This document shows positions 53,304 to 62,689 of a stretch of DNA of 64,000 nucleotides, piece after piece. Position 1 is the first letter of the stretch, and the number at the start of each line of letters is the position of its first letter. The notes under the pieces are model-generated. The model saw only the letters and a program-made list of their open reading frames with translations. It did no database searches and was not told where the DNA came from. The translations under genes were made by a program, and so were the position numbers. This stretch comes from Erwinia sp. S63 (GTDB lineage: Bacteria > Pseudomonadota > Gammaproteobacteria > Enterobacterales > Enterobacteriaceae): positions 62,001 to 126,000 of the forward strand of contig NZ_JACVUP010000017.1 of the NCBI RefSeq assembly GCF_016625195.1, written 5' to 3'.

Positions 53304-54839
53304 ATGGCACAAAAACCGCTTGAAGGTGCGCCGTTAGTCCTGATGACCATCGCCTTATCATTGGCGACGTTTATGCAGGTCCTCGACTCCACCATTGCTA
53401 ACGTGGCGATCCCGACGATCGCCGGTAACCTCGGTGCCTCGAACTCACAGGGCACCTGGGTGATTACCTCCTTCGGGGTGGCAAACGCCATCTCGATCCC
53501 GATTACCGGTTGGTTAGCCAAACGTATCGGGGAAGTGAAGCTGTTTACCTGGTCGACCATTCTGTTCGTGCTGGCCTCATGGGCCTGCGGCATGTCAGAG
53601 AGTCTGGAGATGCTGATTTTCTTCCGTATCATCCAGGGTGTGGTCGCCGGTCCGTTGATTCCACTGTCGCAAAGTTTGCTACTGAACAACTATCCTCCGG
53701 CGAAGCGCAGCGTGGCACTATCACTGTGGGCGATGACGGTGATCGTTGCGCCGATCTGCGGTCCGATTCTCGGCGGCTGGATCAGTGATAACTATCACTG
53801 GGGTTGGATCTTCTTTATCAACGTGCCGATTGGGGTCGTGGTTGTGGCCCTGACCTTGCAGACCTTGCGTGGACGTGAAACCAAAACCGAAATCCGCCCG
53901 ATTGATATGGTGGGCCTGGTGCTGCTGGTGGTGGGGATTGGTTCACTGCAGGTGATGCTGGACCGCGGTAAAGAACTTGATTGGTTTAGCTCCACCGAAA
54001 TTATTGTATTGGCGGTGGTCGCTGTCGTGGCGCTGGTGGTGCTATTGGTGTGGGAGTTGACGGACGATCACCCGATTGTCGATTTATCGCTGTTTAAAAA
54101 GCGAAATTTCACCATCGGCTGTTTGTCGATCAGTCTGGCTTACATGCTCTACTTTGGCTCGATCGTATTGCTGCCGCAGCTGCTACAGGAGGTATATGGC
54201 TACACCGCCACCTGGGCAGGATTGGCATCCGCGCCGGTCGGGATAATTCCGGTAATCCTGTCGCCGATCATTGGCCGCTTTGCCCATAAGCTGGACATGC
54301 GGCGGTTGGTGACCTTCAGTTTTATCATGTATGCGGTGTGCTTCTACTGGCGTGCGTATACGTTTGAACCGGGGATGGATTTCGGTGCCTCAGCCTGGCC
54401 GCAGTTTATCCAGGGCTTTGCCGTGGCCTGCTTCTTTATGCCACTGACCACCATTACGCTGTCGGGTTTACCGCCTGAGCGCATGGCGGCGGCATCCAGC
54501 CTGTCGAACTTTGTGCGTACGCTGGCGGGTTCTATCGGAACGTCGATCACTACCACCATGTGGACTGACCGCGAATCGATGCATCACAGCTACCTGTCGG
54601 AATCGGTGAACCCATTCAATCCGAATTCGCAGCAAATGTATGACCAGCTGCAAAGCATGGGCATGACGCAGCAGCAGGCATCAGCCTATATCGCACAGCA
54701 AATTACCAATCAGGGCCTGATTATCTCGGCGAACGAGATCTTTTGGGCATCGGCGGGAGTGTTTTTAATCCTGCTGGTTCTGGTGTGGTTTGCTCGTCCG
54801 CCATTTGGTGCGGGCGGTGGCGGCGGTGGTGCGCACTAA
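53304..54839 (+). CDS. emrB: EmrB, DHA2-family multidrug transporter
   Basis: EmrB is the 14-helix proton-driven transporter of the EmrAB-TolC efflux pump. The 511-residue protein is highly similar to E. coli EmrB, with motif LDSTIANVAIPTIAGNLG near the start and the ending FGAGGGGGGAH. GTG at 53301 is an alternative start. It follows emrA by 17 bp. Confidence 0.95.
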   Translation: MAQKPLEGAPLVLMTIALSLATFMQVLDSTIANVAIPTIAGNLGASNSQGTWVITSFGVANAISIPITGWLAKRIGEVKLFTWSTILFVLASWACGMSESLEMLIFFRIIQGVVAGPLIPLSQSLLLNNYPPAKRSVALSLWAMTVIVAPICGPILGGWISDNYHWGWIFFINVPIGVVVVALTLQTLRGRETKTEIRPIDMVGLVLLVVGIGSLQVMLDRGKELDWFSSTEIIVLAVVAVVALVVLLVWELTDDHPIVDLSLFKKRNFTIGCLSISLAYMLYFGSIVLLPQLLQEVYGYTATWAGLASAPVGIIPVILSPIIGRFAHKLDMRRLVTFSFIMYAVCFYWRAYTFEPGMDFGASAWPQFIQGFAVACFFMPLTTITLSGLPPERMAAASSLSNFVRTLAGSIGTSITTTMWTDRESMHHSYLSESVNPFNPNSQQMYDQLQSMGMTQQQASAYIAQQITNQGLIISANEIFWASAGVFLILLVLVWFARPPFGAGGGGGGAH

Positions 54840-54850
54840 ACTATAGAAAC

Positions 54851-54877
54851 AAAAACGGGCCTTTCGGCCCGTTTTCT
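54851..54877. terminator. Bidirectional terminator between emrB and yfiF
   Basis: AAAACGGGCC/GGCCCGTTTT stem with a TTTC loop, A and T runs on the two sides. It serves emrRAB (+) and yfiF (-). Confidence 0.9.
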
Positions 54878-54878
54878 T

Positions 54879-55991
54879 TTATGCGTTCTGACGCCACCAT
54901 TCGGCGAGCAGAATGCCGGTGGCAACGGAGACGTTAAGACTCTCAACATTGCCGGTACCGCCAATCGACAGGCTGATATCGCCCTGCTGGAAAGCGCTGT
55001 CGGACAGACCTTCACGCTCCTGACCCAGCACCAGAACCATTTTGGCTGGCAGCTCGGCTTTCGCCAGCGGCGTGCCTTCATGGCTGGAGGTAGTGACAAT
55101 GGTGTAACCCGCTTTGCGGAAGGCTTCGAGGCCACTAGCAAAACTTTCACCGCTGATCGCCTGCACATGTTCTGCGCCACCTTCTGCGGTACGCACTGCC
55201 GCGCCCGATTCCAGCAGCGACGCGTCGTTGACCAGCAAACCTTTCACACCGAAGTGTGCGCAGCTACGCATGATACCGCCTAGGTTGTGCGGGTTGCTGA
55301 CATCTTCCAGCGCCAGCACGCAATCTTTGGTATCCGCTTTTTTCAGCCACTCGGACACTTCCATGCCCATACGCTTCTTGATAATGAAGCACACGCCGCC
55401 GTGGTGTTCGGTGCCGGACGCTTTGGTCAGCTCGGCATCCTCCACCACGTGGTAGGCTTTACGGTTTGCCGCTAACCAACGCAGGGTTTCGCGGAAGCGT
55501 GGTGTGACGCTCTGGACAAACCAGGCACGCACGATGCTTTCCGGACGGCTGGCGAACAGGGCCTGACAGGCGTTCTCACCGTAAACGCGCGTCTCTTCCT
55601 GACGCTGACGGCGAATTTGTTCCGGGTCGATCACCGGCTTGTTGCTTGCCTCATCATCAACCTGGCTGTCATCAGCCACTGGCGGACGAGAAACGGTGCG
55701 CCACGGTGAATCACCAAAGCTGCGATTGTCATCACGATCATCGCGACGACCGAAGCTGCGACCGCGGTCAGCATTGCGCGCATCACGTGCTGGCGTGCCG
55801 CGTCCACCGGCGCTGCTACGGCCACCTTCTTCATTACGTGCACTGCGAGGACCAGAACGACGATTATCTTCCTGGCGCGCAGCAGGACGGCCGCCTTTGC
55901 CGGTACGGGGATTTGGCTTTTGGCCTGCATCCTCATCACGTACATACATCACTTTTACCTTGCCGCTTTTGCCTTTAAATTCGTCGTTCAT
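54879..55991 (-). CDS. yfiF: YfiF, TrmH-family (SpoU) RNA 2'-O-methyltransferase
   Basis: The 370-residue protein has a basic, Arg/Gly/Asp-rich disordered N-terminus (about 1-115) like a low-complexity RNA-binding tail. It is followed by an SpoU substrate-binding domain and the SPOUT methyltransferase domain. SPOUT motifs are ALEDVSNPHNLGGIMRSCAHFG (motif 1), VLVLGQEREGLSD (motif 2) and LSIGGTGNVESLNVSVATGILLAEW (motif 3), which form the knot and the AdoMet site. The RNA target is unknown. ATG 55991 has AGGAGG upstream. Confidence 0.92.
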   Translation of the reverse strand: MNDEFKGKSGKVKVMYVRDEDAGQKPNPRTGKGGRPAARQEDNRRSGPRSARNEEGGRSSAGGRGTPARDARNADRGRSFGRRDDRDDNRSFGDSPWRTVSRPPVADDSQVDDEASNKPVIDPEQIRRQRQEETRVYGENACQALFASRPESIVRAWFVQSVTPRFRETLRWLAANRKAYHVVEDAELTKASGTEHHGGVCFIIKKRMGMEVSEWLKKADTKDCVLALEDVSNPHNLGGIMRSCAHFGVKGLLVNDASLLESGAAVRTAEGGAEHVQAISGESFASGLEAFRKAGYTIVTTSSHEGTPLAKAELPAKMVLVLGQEREGLSDSAFQQGDISLSIGGTGNVESLNVSVATGILLAEWWRQNA

Positions 55992-56147
55992 TTGTTCCTC
56001 CTGCATTGAGAGCGCGAAGATTACCTGATGTGTAGGTGCTTAGCTATCAACTATTGAACCTATTGGGCAATCCAGATTGAGCATAGCACTCAACCTTTTC
56101 ATAATGTTCGGCAATCATCATATTTACAGGTCCGGTTAGAGGTGACG

Positions 56148-56567
56148 ATGAATACTGTATGTGCCTCCTGTCAGGCAACCAACCGCGTTCCAGAAGCGCG
56201 TATTGCCGATGGCGCCAAATGCGGCCGCTGCGGCGACGAGCTATTTAACGGTGAAGTGGCGAATGCTACCGCTGCCACGCTGGATAAATATTTGCAGGAC
56301 GATTTACCCGTAGTGATCGACTTCTGGGCACCCTGGTGTGGTCCGTGCGTTAACTTTGCGCCGGTATTTAAAGACGTTGCCGATGAACGTCGCGGCAAGG
56401 TGCGCTTTGTGAAGGTGAATACCGAGGCGGAACCGGCTCTGAGTTCGCGTTTCCGTATTCGCAGCATTCCCACCATTATGCTGTTTAAAAACGGCGAGAT
56501 GGTCGACATGCTCAATGGCGCGATGCCTAAAGCGCCGTTCAATGAGTGGCTCGACGAATCTCTGTAA
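56148..56567 (+). CDS. trxC: Thioredoxin 2
   Basis: TrxC is the zinc-binding thioredoxin, reducing protein disulphides and induced by OxyR in E. coli. The 139 residues carry an N-terminal zinc site (Cys5/Cys8 and Cys25/Cys28) and the active site WCGPC (Cys64, Cys67), with cis-Pro in RSIPTIM. The GTG at 56142 is an alternative start two codons earlier. A GAGGTG site precedes ATG 56148. Confidence 0.95.
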   Translation: MNTVCASCQATNRVPEARIADGAKCGRCGDELFNGEVANATAATLDKYLQDDLPVVIDFWAPWCGPCVNFAPVFKDVADERRGKVRFVKVNTEAEPALSSRFRIRSIPTIMLFKNGEMVDMLNGAMPKAPFNEWLDESL

Positions 56568-56573
56568 ATCATT

Positions 56574-56596
56574 AAGGCCAGCCGCGTGCTGGCCTT
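56574..56596 (+). terminator. Possible terminator of trxC
   Basis: AAGGCCAGC/GCTGGCCTT stem with a CGCGT loop right after the trxC stop; no strong T run follows. Confidence 0.5.
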
Positions 56597-56643
56597 GTGG
56601 TTTGCCTTACATTAAAATGGCGTTTTTCCCTGCCTGCGATTCT

Positions 56644-57336
56644 ATGTCTGAAAATGCCGTCCTGCGCTTACGTGCGCAACGTTTGGCGCGCGCCACGCGT
56701 CCGTTTCTTGCACGCGGTAACCGCGTCGTGCGCTGTCAGCGCTGTCTTCTGCCGCAAAAAAATTGCCTTTGCGCCACCTTGCAACCGCAGCAAGCGCGCA
56801 GCCGTTTTTGCCTGGTGATGTTCGATACCGAACCGATGAAACCCAGCAATACAGGACGTCTGATCGCCGATGTCCTGCCGGATACGCTGGCGTTTGGCTG
56901 GTCACGCACCGAACCTGATGAAGCGATGCTCGCAGCCGTGCAAACCTCTGATTATCAGCCGATGGTGGTGTTCCCTGCCTCATACGCGGACGCAGGCCGA
57001 GAAGTGCTGACCGCCCCGCCCACCAGCGGTAAACCGCCGCTGTTTATTATGCTGGATGGCACCTGGACCGAAGCCCGCAAAATGTTCCGCAAAAGCCCCT
57101 GGCTGGATGCATTCCCGGTGATGTCACTCAACGTCTCCACGCCTTCGCGCTATACCTTGCGTGAAGCCCACGGCGAAGGGCAGCACTGCACCGCTGAAGT
57201 GGCCGCCGCGCTGCTGGAACAGGCTGGAGATGTTGAGGCAGCTGGTGCGTTACAGCAGCATTTCGAACATTTCCGGCACGCTTATCTGGCAGGCAAGCCG
57301 CATCATCCTGTGCATTATCAGGAAAGCGTGCTGTAA
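56644..57336 (+). CDS. tapT: tRNA-uridine aminocarboxypropyltransferase TapT (DTW family)
   Basis: TapT (YfiP) makes acp3U47 in tRNA from S-adenosylmethionine. The 230-residue protein has the N-terminal zinc cysteines CQRCLLPQKNCLC and the name-giving DTW-like motif LDGTWTEARKM; the first Trp-preceding residues read DGTW. PSRYTLREAH near the C-terminus is also typical. The start ATG 56644 (MSENAVLRLRAQRLARA) is chosen because the upstream extension overlaps trxC. Confidence 0.92.
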   Translation: MSENAVLRLRAQRLARATRPFLARGNRVVRCQRCLLPQKNCLCATLQPQQARSRFCLVMFDTEPMKPSNTGRLIADVLPDTLAFGWSRTEPDEAMLAAVQTSDYQPMVVFPASYADAGREVLTAPPTSGKPPLFIMLDGTWTEARKMFRKSPWLDAFPVMSLNVSTPSRYTLREAHGEGQHCTAEVAAALLEQAGDVEAAGALQQHFEHFRHAYLAGKPHHPVHYQESVL

Positions 57337-57421
57337 GGATCGCCTGATTTTTTTACACGTTCGTTTGATTTATAGTCGCACATCGCCATGGAATTGGCCC
57401 CAAACATTAGGATGATGCGCT

Positions 57422-58192
57422 ATGAAAATTTGGTGGTTTGTCGTGCTGCTGCTCACGGGCTGCAGCACGGCCCCGCAATCTGGCCGTCCTTTCCCACTGC
57501 AGGTGCAATCCGTTAGCACGCGCCCAGGTCACATCATTACCATTACTGAATTAGAGCCCGGTGATTTGCTGCTCTCCTCCGCCACCTCGCCGCAATCCTG
57601 GGGCATTCGCCTGTTTAGCTTCACAGGCGTCAGTCATGCAGCAATCTATCTGGGTGATCGGCAAGTGGCGGAAGCCGTGGGCAGTGGTGTCAAAATCATT
57701 CCGCTACAAAAGGCTATTGAGGAGAGTAATAATTTGTTGGTGCTACGCGTGCCCGGCCTCACTCAAGACCAAAGCTCGCTGCTGCGCGAATTTGCTCACC
57801 AGCAACAAAGCAAAAAATACAATTTCAAAGGTATCGTCATGTTCATGCCGTTTATGGTTTCGCGCCGCGTCTGCGAGCTGCCGCTGATGCATGAAAATCT
57901 ACGCAGTGCCTGTCTCACTGCATTGGCACGCGTGCAACTCGCCGGCGTTGACGATCCTCAAGCCAATCGCTTCTTCTGCTCAGAATTCGTCCTCGCAGGC
58001 TATCACCATGCAGGCCTCGAGCTACTTCAGGGACAAGCGAGCTGGGTCAGCCCGGCGGATCTCCTGCATCTGCGTGATGGAGATGTCTCAGCATGGCATA
58101 ACGAGCAGAATATGCATTACATCGGTCATTTAAAGCGCTGGAACCTTAAAGAGATCCTCAGCCTGCGATCGGCGAGTCGGCAAGCAGAGTAA
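57422..58192 (+). CDS. YaeF-like lipoprotein, permuted papain-like hydrolase
   Basis: The 256-residue protein has a lipobox LLTGC (Cys14). ELEPGDLLLSSATS starts the YiiX/YebB-YaeF fold. GVSHAAIYLG carries the catalytic-type His and NRFFCSEFVLAGYHHAG the nucleophilic Cys, permuted relative to papain. These families are amidases or lipid/peptide hydrolases; the substrate here is unknown. E. coli YaeF is the closest relative I recall, but in E. coli it is elsewhere. Single gene before patZ. Confidence 0.82.
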   Translation: MKIWWFVVLLLTGCSTAPQSGRPFPLQVQSVSTRPGHIITITELEPGDLLLSSATSPQSWGIRLFSFTGVSHAAIYLGDRQVAEAVGSGVKIIPLQKAIEESNNLLVLRVPGLTQDQSSLLREFAHQQQSKKYNFKGIVMFMPFMVSRRVCELPLMHENLRSACLTALARVQLAGVDDPQANRFFCSEFVLAGYHHAGLELLQGQASWVSPADLLHLRDGDVSAWHNEQNMHYIGHLKRWNLKEILSLRSASRQAE

Positions 58193-58235
58193 AAAGCGTT
58201 TACAATCATGCCAATCTTGATGTCGGGAGCGGATG

Positions 58236-60887
58236 ATGAGCCAACGCGGACTGGAAGCACTGTTACGACCTAAATCAATCGCGGTGATTGGTGCGTCAGT
58301 TACACCGGGGCGCGCCGGCTACTTTATGATGCGTAATTTGCTGGCAGGTGGATTTAGCGGTCCGGTACTGCCGGTCACGCCGAAGTACAAAGCAGTTAGC
58401 GGCGTGCTTGCCTGGCCGGATATTGCCAGCCTGCCTTTCGCGCCCGATCTCGCCATCATCTGCACCCACGCCAAACGTAATCTGGAACTGCTGCAGCAAT
58501 TAGGTGAAAAAGGCTGCAAAGCCTGCATCATTCTTTCCGCACCCGCCAGTCAGCTGGAAGAGTTGAAAGCCTGCGCCAGCCAGTGGCAAATTCGCCTGCT
58601 CGGCCCAAACAGCCTGGGATTGCTGGCTCCCTGGCAAGGATTGAACGCCAGCTTCTCGCCGGTGCCCATCGCCAAAGGGCGCATTGCCTTTATTTCCCAA
58701 TCCGCTGCAGTATCCAACACCATTCTCGATTGGGCTCAGCAGCGTAATCTCGGCTTCTCCTGGTTTATCGCTTTGGGAGACAGCCTGGATATTGATGTTG
58801 ATGACCTGCTGGATTTCCTGGCGCGCGACGGCAAAACCAGCGCCATCCTGCTTTATCTGGAACATCTCAGCGATGCTCGCCGCTTTGTTTCGGCCTCGCG
58901 TAGTGCCTCTCGTAACAAACCGATTCTGGTAATCAAAAGCGGTCGCAGCCATCAGGCACAGGCGATGATCGGCACACTCAGCGGCCTGGATGCGGCATGG
59001 GATGCGGCGATCCAACGCGCCGGATTATTGCGCGTGCAGGATACGCATGAGCTGTTTTCCGCGGTGGAATCGCTAAGCCATATGCGCCCGTTGCGCGGGG
59101 ACCGTTTGATGATCATCAGCAACGGCGCTGCTCCGGCGGCTTTGGCACTGGATGAGCTGTATGCCCGCAACGGCAAGTTGGCCACGCTCAGTGATGAGAC
59201 GTTGATGGCGCTCGCTGCGTTGTTGCCAGAGGGCGTCGGACGCGGTAATCCGCTGGATTTGAAGGACGATGCCACTCCGGGCCGCTATGTTGCCTGCATT
59301 GAGCAACTGCTGGATAGCCATGAACTGGACGCGCTGATGGTCATCCACGCCCCTAGCGCGGTATCCCCTGCCAGCGAAACGGCTGAGCAAATTATTGCGG
59401 CGGTGGCGAAACATCCGCGCGGAAAGCAGGTCACGCTCCTCACCAACTGGTGCGGTGAATACTCTTCGCAAGCTGCGCGCCGCGCATTCACTCAGGCTGG
59501 CATTCCCACCTGGCGCACGCCGGAAGGTACGGTGACAGCTTTCATGCACCAGGTCGAATATCGCCGTAACCAGAAGCAATTGCGTGAAACCCCCGCTTTG
59601 CCGATAGGCCTGACACAAAATAGCGCGCAGGCGCACCAGTTGATTCAGCAAGCGCTGGATCAGGGGATCAACACGCTGGATACCCACGAAGTACAGCCGG
59701 TGCTGCAAGCGTATGGTTTGTCGACGCTGCCGACCTGGATTGCGAGTGACAGCCGTGAGGCCGCCACTATCGCCGACCAGATTGGCTATCCGGTGGCGCT
59801 TAAGCTGCGGTCGCCAGATATTCCACACAAATCTGAAGTTCAGGGTGTGATGCTGTATCTGCGCAGTTGTGAGGAGGTTGAGCAGGCCGCTGAAGCGATA
59901 TTTGATCGCGTGCGCCACACCCATCCGCAAGCCCGAATTGATGGATTGCTGGTACAAAGCATGGCGAATCGTGCGGGTGCGCAGGAATTACGCGTGGTGG
60001 TGGAACAGGACCCGCTGTTTGGTCCCATCATTATGCTGGGTGAAGGCGGCGTAGAGTGGCAGGCCGATAAACAGGCGGCTGTCGCACTGCCGCCGCTCAA
60101 TATGACGCTGGCGCGCTATCTGGTGATTCAGGCGATGAAGAGCGGCAAGGTTCGCAGTCGTAGCGCGTTACGCCCACTCGATATTGCCGGGCTGAGCCAA
60201 CTGCTGGTGCAGGTTTCTAACCTGGTCGTGGATTGCCCGGAGATCCAGCGGCTGGATATCCATCCGCTGCTGGCCTCCGCTAATGAATTCACCTTGCTGG
60301 ATGTCACGCTGCAACTCGCGCCATTTACCGGTGATAACGAAGCGCGTTTGGCGATTCGCCCTTACCCGCATCATCTTGAAGAACAGGTGCAGCTGAAAGA
60401 TGGACAGCATTGCCTGTTTCGCCCAATTTTGCCCGAGGATGAACCACAGCTGCGCGCGTTTATCGCTCAGGTAACGAAAGAAGACCTCTATTACCGTTAT
60501 TTCAGCGAAATCAATGAGTTTACCCATGAAGACCTCGCCAATATGACCCAAATTGATTATGACCGGGAAATGGCGATTGTTGCGGTGCGGCAACATGAGG
60601 GCAAAGACGAGATTATTGGTGTCACGCGCGCGATCTCGGATGCCGATAACATTGATGCGGAATTTTCGGTGCTGGTGCGTTCCGATCTGAAAGGACTCGG
60701 GATGGGCAGACGTTTGCTGGAAAAGATGATCCGCTATACGCGCGATCATGGTCTGCAACAATTGAACGGTATCACCATGCCACACAACACGGGCATGATT
60801 ACGCTGGCACGAAAACTGAATTTTCGTGTGAATATTCAATTGGATGATGGCATTGTCAGCCTGAATTTACCGCTCGGTGAGGCGTGA
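58236..60887 (+). CDS. patZ: PatZ (YfiQ/Pka), protein lysine acetyltransferase
   Basis: The main protein Lys acetyltransferase acts on acetyl-CoA synthetase and other metabolic enzymes. The 883-residue protein has an N-terminal NDP-forming acyl-CoA synthetase-like part (PKSIAVIGASVTPGRAGYFMMRNLL, LGPNSLGLL, ATP-grasp-type KLRSPDIPHKSEVQGVM) and a C-terminal GNAT domain (about 720-880; VRSDLKGLGMGRRLLEKMI binds acetyl-CoA). ATG 58233 is an alternative start one codon earlier. GGAGCGG precedes it. Confidence 0.95.
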   Translation: MSQRGLEALLRPKSIAVIGASVTPGRAGYFMMRNLLAGGFSGPVLPVTPKYKAVSGVLAWPDIASLPFAPDLAIICTHAKRNLELLQQLGEKGCKACIILSAPASQLEELKACASQWQIRLLGPNSLGLLAPWQGLNASFSPVPIAKGRIAFISQSAAVSNTILDWAQQRNLGFSWFIALGDSLDIDVDDLLDFLARDGKTSAILLYLEHLSDARRFVSASRSASRNKPILVIKSGRSHQAQAMIGTLSGLDAAWDAAIQRAGLLRVQDTHELFSAVESLSHMRPLRGDRLMIISNGAAPAALALDELYARNGKLATLSDETLMALAALLPEGVGRGNPLDLKDDATPGRYVACIEQLLDSHELDALMVIHAPSAVSPASETAEQIIAAVAKHPRGKQVTLLTNWCGEYSSQAARRAFTQAGIPTWRTPEGTVTAFMHQVEYRRNQKQLRETPALPIGLTQNSAQAHQLIQQALDQGINTLDTHEVQPVLQAYGLSTLPTWIASDSREAATIADQIGYPVALKLRSPDIPHKSEVQGVMLYLRSCEEVEQAAEAIFDRVRHTHPQARIDGLLVQSMANRAGAQELRVVVEQDPLFGPIIMLGEGGVEWQADKQAAVALPPLNMTLARYLVIQAMKSGKVRSRSALRPLDIAGLSQLLVQVSNLVVDCPEIQRLDIHPLLASANEFTLLDVTLQLAPFTGDNEARLAIRPYPHHLEEQVQLKDGQHCLFRPILPEDEPQLRAFIAQVTKEDLYYRYFSEINEFTHEDLANMTQIDYDREMAIVAVRQHEGKDEIIGVTRAISDADNIDAEFSVLVRSDLKGLGMGRRLLEKMIRYTRDHGLQQLNGITMPHNTGMITLARKLNFRVNIQLDDGIVSLNLPLGEA

Positions 60888-61009
60888 TGATATCCTGTAC
60901 AGAAAGGTAAAAATCCTCCTTATCAGGCCGGTTGGTGTTATTATTTACCGTTAGGATCATGATTTGATGGCAAAAGGCCATGCAATGAACAGAGAAGAAG
61001 TGCACTGTG

Positions 61010-62365
61010 ATGTTGTCTAAATTTAAACGCAATAAACACCAACAACACCTCGCACAGCTGCCTAAACTGTCACAATCCGTGTCGGATGTGACCACGCTCT
61101 ACTCGCCTGCCGAGTTTCGTGAAACCCTGCTGACGAAAATCGCGACGGCGGAAAAACGCATTTGCATCGCCGCGCTCTATCTCGAGAACGACGACGGCGG
61201 GCGTGGCATTATGCAGGCGCTTTATGCTGCGCGTCAGGCACGTCCGGAACTGGATGTCAGCATTCTGGTGGATTGGCATCGTGCGCAGCGTGGTCGAATT
61301 GGCGCCGCTCGTGGCCTCACCAACGCTGACTGGTATTGCGAGATGGCGGCACAGCATCCGGACATTGCTATCCCGGTTTTCGGTATTCCCGTTAATACCC
61401 GGGAAGCGCTTGGCGTGTTGCATCTGAAAGGCTTCATCATCGATGACACCTTGCTGTACAGCGGTGCCAGCCTGAATGATGTTTATCTACATCAGCATGA
61501 TAGATATCGCTACGATCGTTACCAGTTGATCCGTAATCCACAACTGGCTGACACCATGTACGCGTGGATTTGCGAAAATCTTAAGCAGTCCGACGCGGTT
61601 AATCGCCTCGACCAAACCGAGCGCCCTTCCAGTCCTGAGATCAAAAACGAAACACGTCAATTCCGTCAGGATTTGCGCAGTTTTAACTATCAGTTCTCGG
61701 GGAACGCCGACAATGAGTCACTGGCGGTCACGCCACTGGTAGGTCTTGGCAAGCGCAGCCTGCTTAATAAAACCATCTTCCATTTGATGCCCTGTGCCGA
61801 ACGTAAACTTACGCTGTGTACACCTTACTTCAACCTGCCTGCGATCCTGGTGCGTAATCTGATCCATCTGCTGCGCCAGGGTAAAGAAGTAGAGATCATC
61901 GTGGGCGATAAAACCGCTAACGATTTCTACATCCCGCCTGAGCAGCCGTTTAAGATCATTGGCGCACTGCCCTATCTCTATGAGATCAACCTAAGACGCT
62001 TCCTGAGCCGTTTACAGTATTACGTCAACAATGGGCAGTTGACTGTTCGACTGTGGAAAGATGGCGAAAACAGCTATCACCTGAAAGGCATCTGGGTCGA
62101 TGACGAGTGGATGATGATCACCGGCAACAACCTTAACCCGCGCGCCTGGCGACTGGATTTGGAAAATGCGGTGCTGATCCACGATCCTAAGAATGAGCTG
62201 GCCGCGCAGCGCGAAAAAGAGTTAGCGCTGATTCGTGAACACACCACGACGGTTCAACACTTCCGCGAATTAGAAAGCATTTCTGATTACCCGGCGAAAG
62301 TACGCAAACTGATTCGCCGTCTGCGCCGTATCCGTATTGATCGCTTGATCAGCCGTTTACTGTAG
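61010..62365 (+). CDS. pssA: CDP-diacylglycerol-serine O-phosphatidyltransferase
   Basis: PssA makes phosphatidylserine, the precursor of phosphatidylethanolamine. The 451 residues from ATG 61010 equal the E. coli protein; GTG 61007 would add one. It is a phospholipase D-fold enzyme with two HKD-type motifs, HLKGFIIDDTLLYSGASLND (about 133-152) and HLKGIWVDDEWMMITGNNLN (about 353-372). It is a peripheral protein with a basic C-terminus (RRLRRIRIDRLISRLL). Confidence 0.95.
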   Translation: MLSKFKRNKHQQHLAQLPKLSQSVSDVTTLYSPAEFRETLLTKIATAEKRICIAALYLENDDGGRGIMQALYAARQARPELDVSILVDWHRAQRGRIGAARGLTNADWYCEMAAQHPDIAIPVFGIPVNTREALGVLHLKGFIIDDTLLYSGASLNDVYLHQHDRYRYDRYQLIRNPQLADTMYAWICENLKQSDAVNRLDQTERPSSPEIKNETRQFRQDLRSFNYQFSGNADNESLAVTPLVGLGKRSLLNKTIFHLMPCAERKLTLCTPYFNLPAILVRNLIHLLRQGKEVEIIVGDKTANDFYIPPEQPFKIIGALPYLYEINLRRFLSRLQYYVNNGQLTVRLWKDGENSYHLKGIWVDDEWMMITGNNLNPRAWRLDLENAVLIHDPKNELAAQREKELALIREHTTTVQHFRELESISDYPAKVRKLIRRLRRIRIDRLISRLL

Positions 62366-62368
62366 CCG

Positions 62369-62689
62369 ATGCGTGCGCTCATCCTCTGCATGACTTTACT
62401 CTGTAGTGGATGTGCGCATGTGGCGCAGGATAACTGGACCGGTAAGGACAAAGCCGAACACTTCTTCTCTTCTGCTGCACTTGCCGCTGCCGGCAGCGAA
62501 ATTTCCCAGCATCAACATCAGGGCCGTGGGCAAAACTTACGTTTTGGTTTTTTGTTCTCGCTGAGTTTTGGCGTAGGAAAAGAGTTGTATGACAGCCGCT
62601 CCTCGGGGAGCGGCTGGAGCTGGAAAGATCTTAGCTATGATGTGGCTGGAGCCGCGACTGGCGTTGCACTGTGGAATTTGAGCCAGTAA
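62369..62689 (+). CDS. yfiM: YfiM lipoprotein
   Basis: The 106-residue protein begins 3 bp after pssA. It has a lipobox LCSGC (Cys15), a conserved DKAEHFFSSAALAAAGSE and DLSYDVAGAATGVALW. Function is unknown. It follows pssA as in E. coli and converges directly on kgtP, with the stop codons adjoining. Confidence 0.9.
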   Translation: MRALILCMTLLCSGCAHVAQDNWTGKDKAEHFFSSAALAAAGSEISQHQHQGRGQNLRFGFLFSLSFGVGKELYDSRSSGSGWSWKDLSYDVAGAATGVALWNLSQ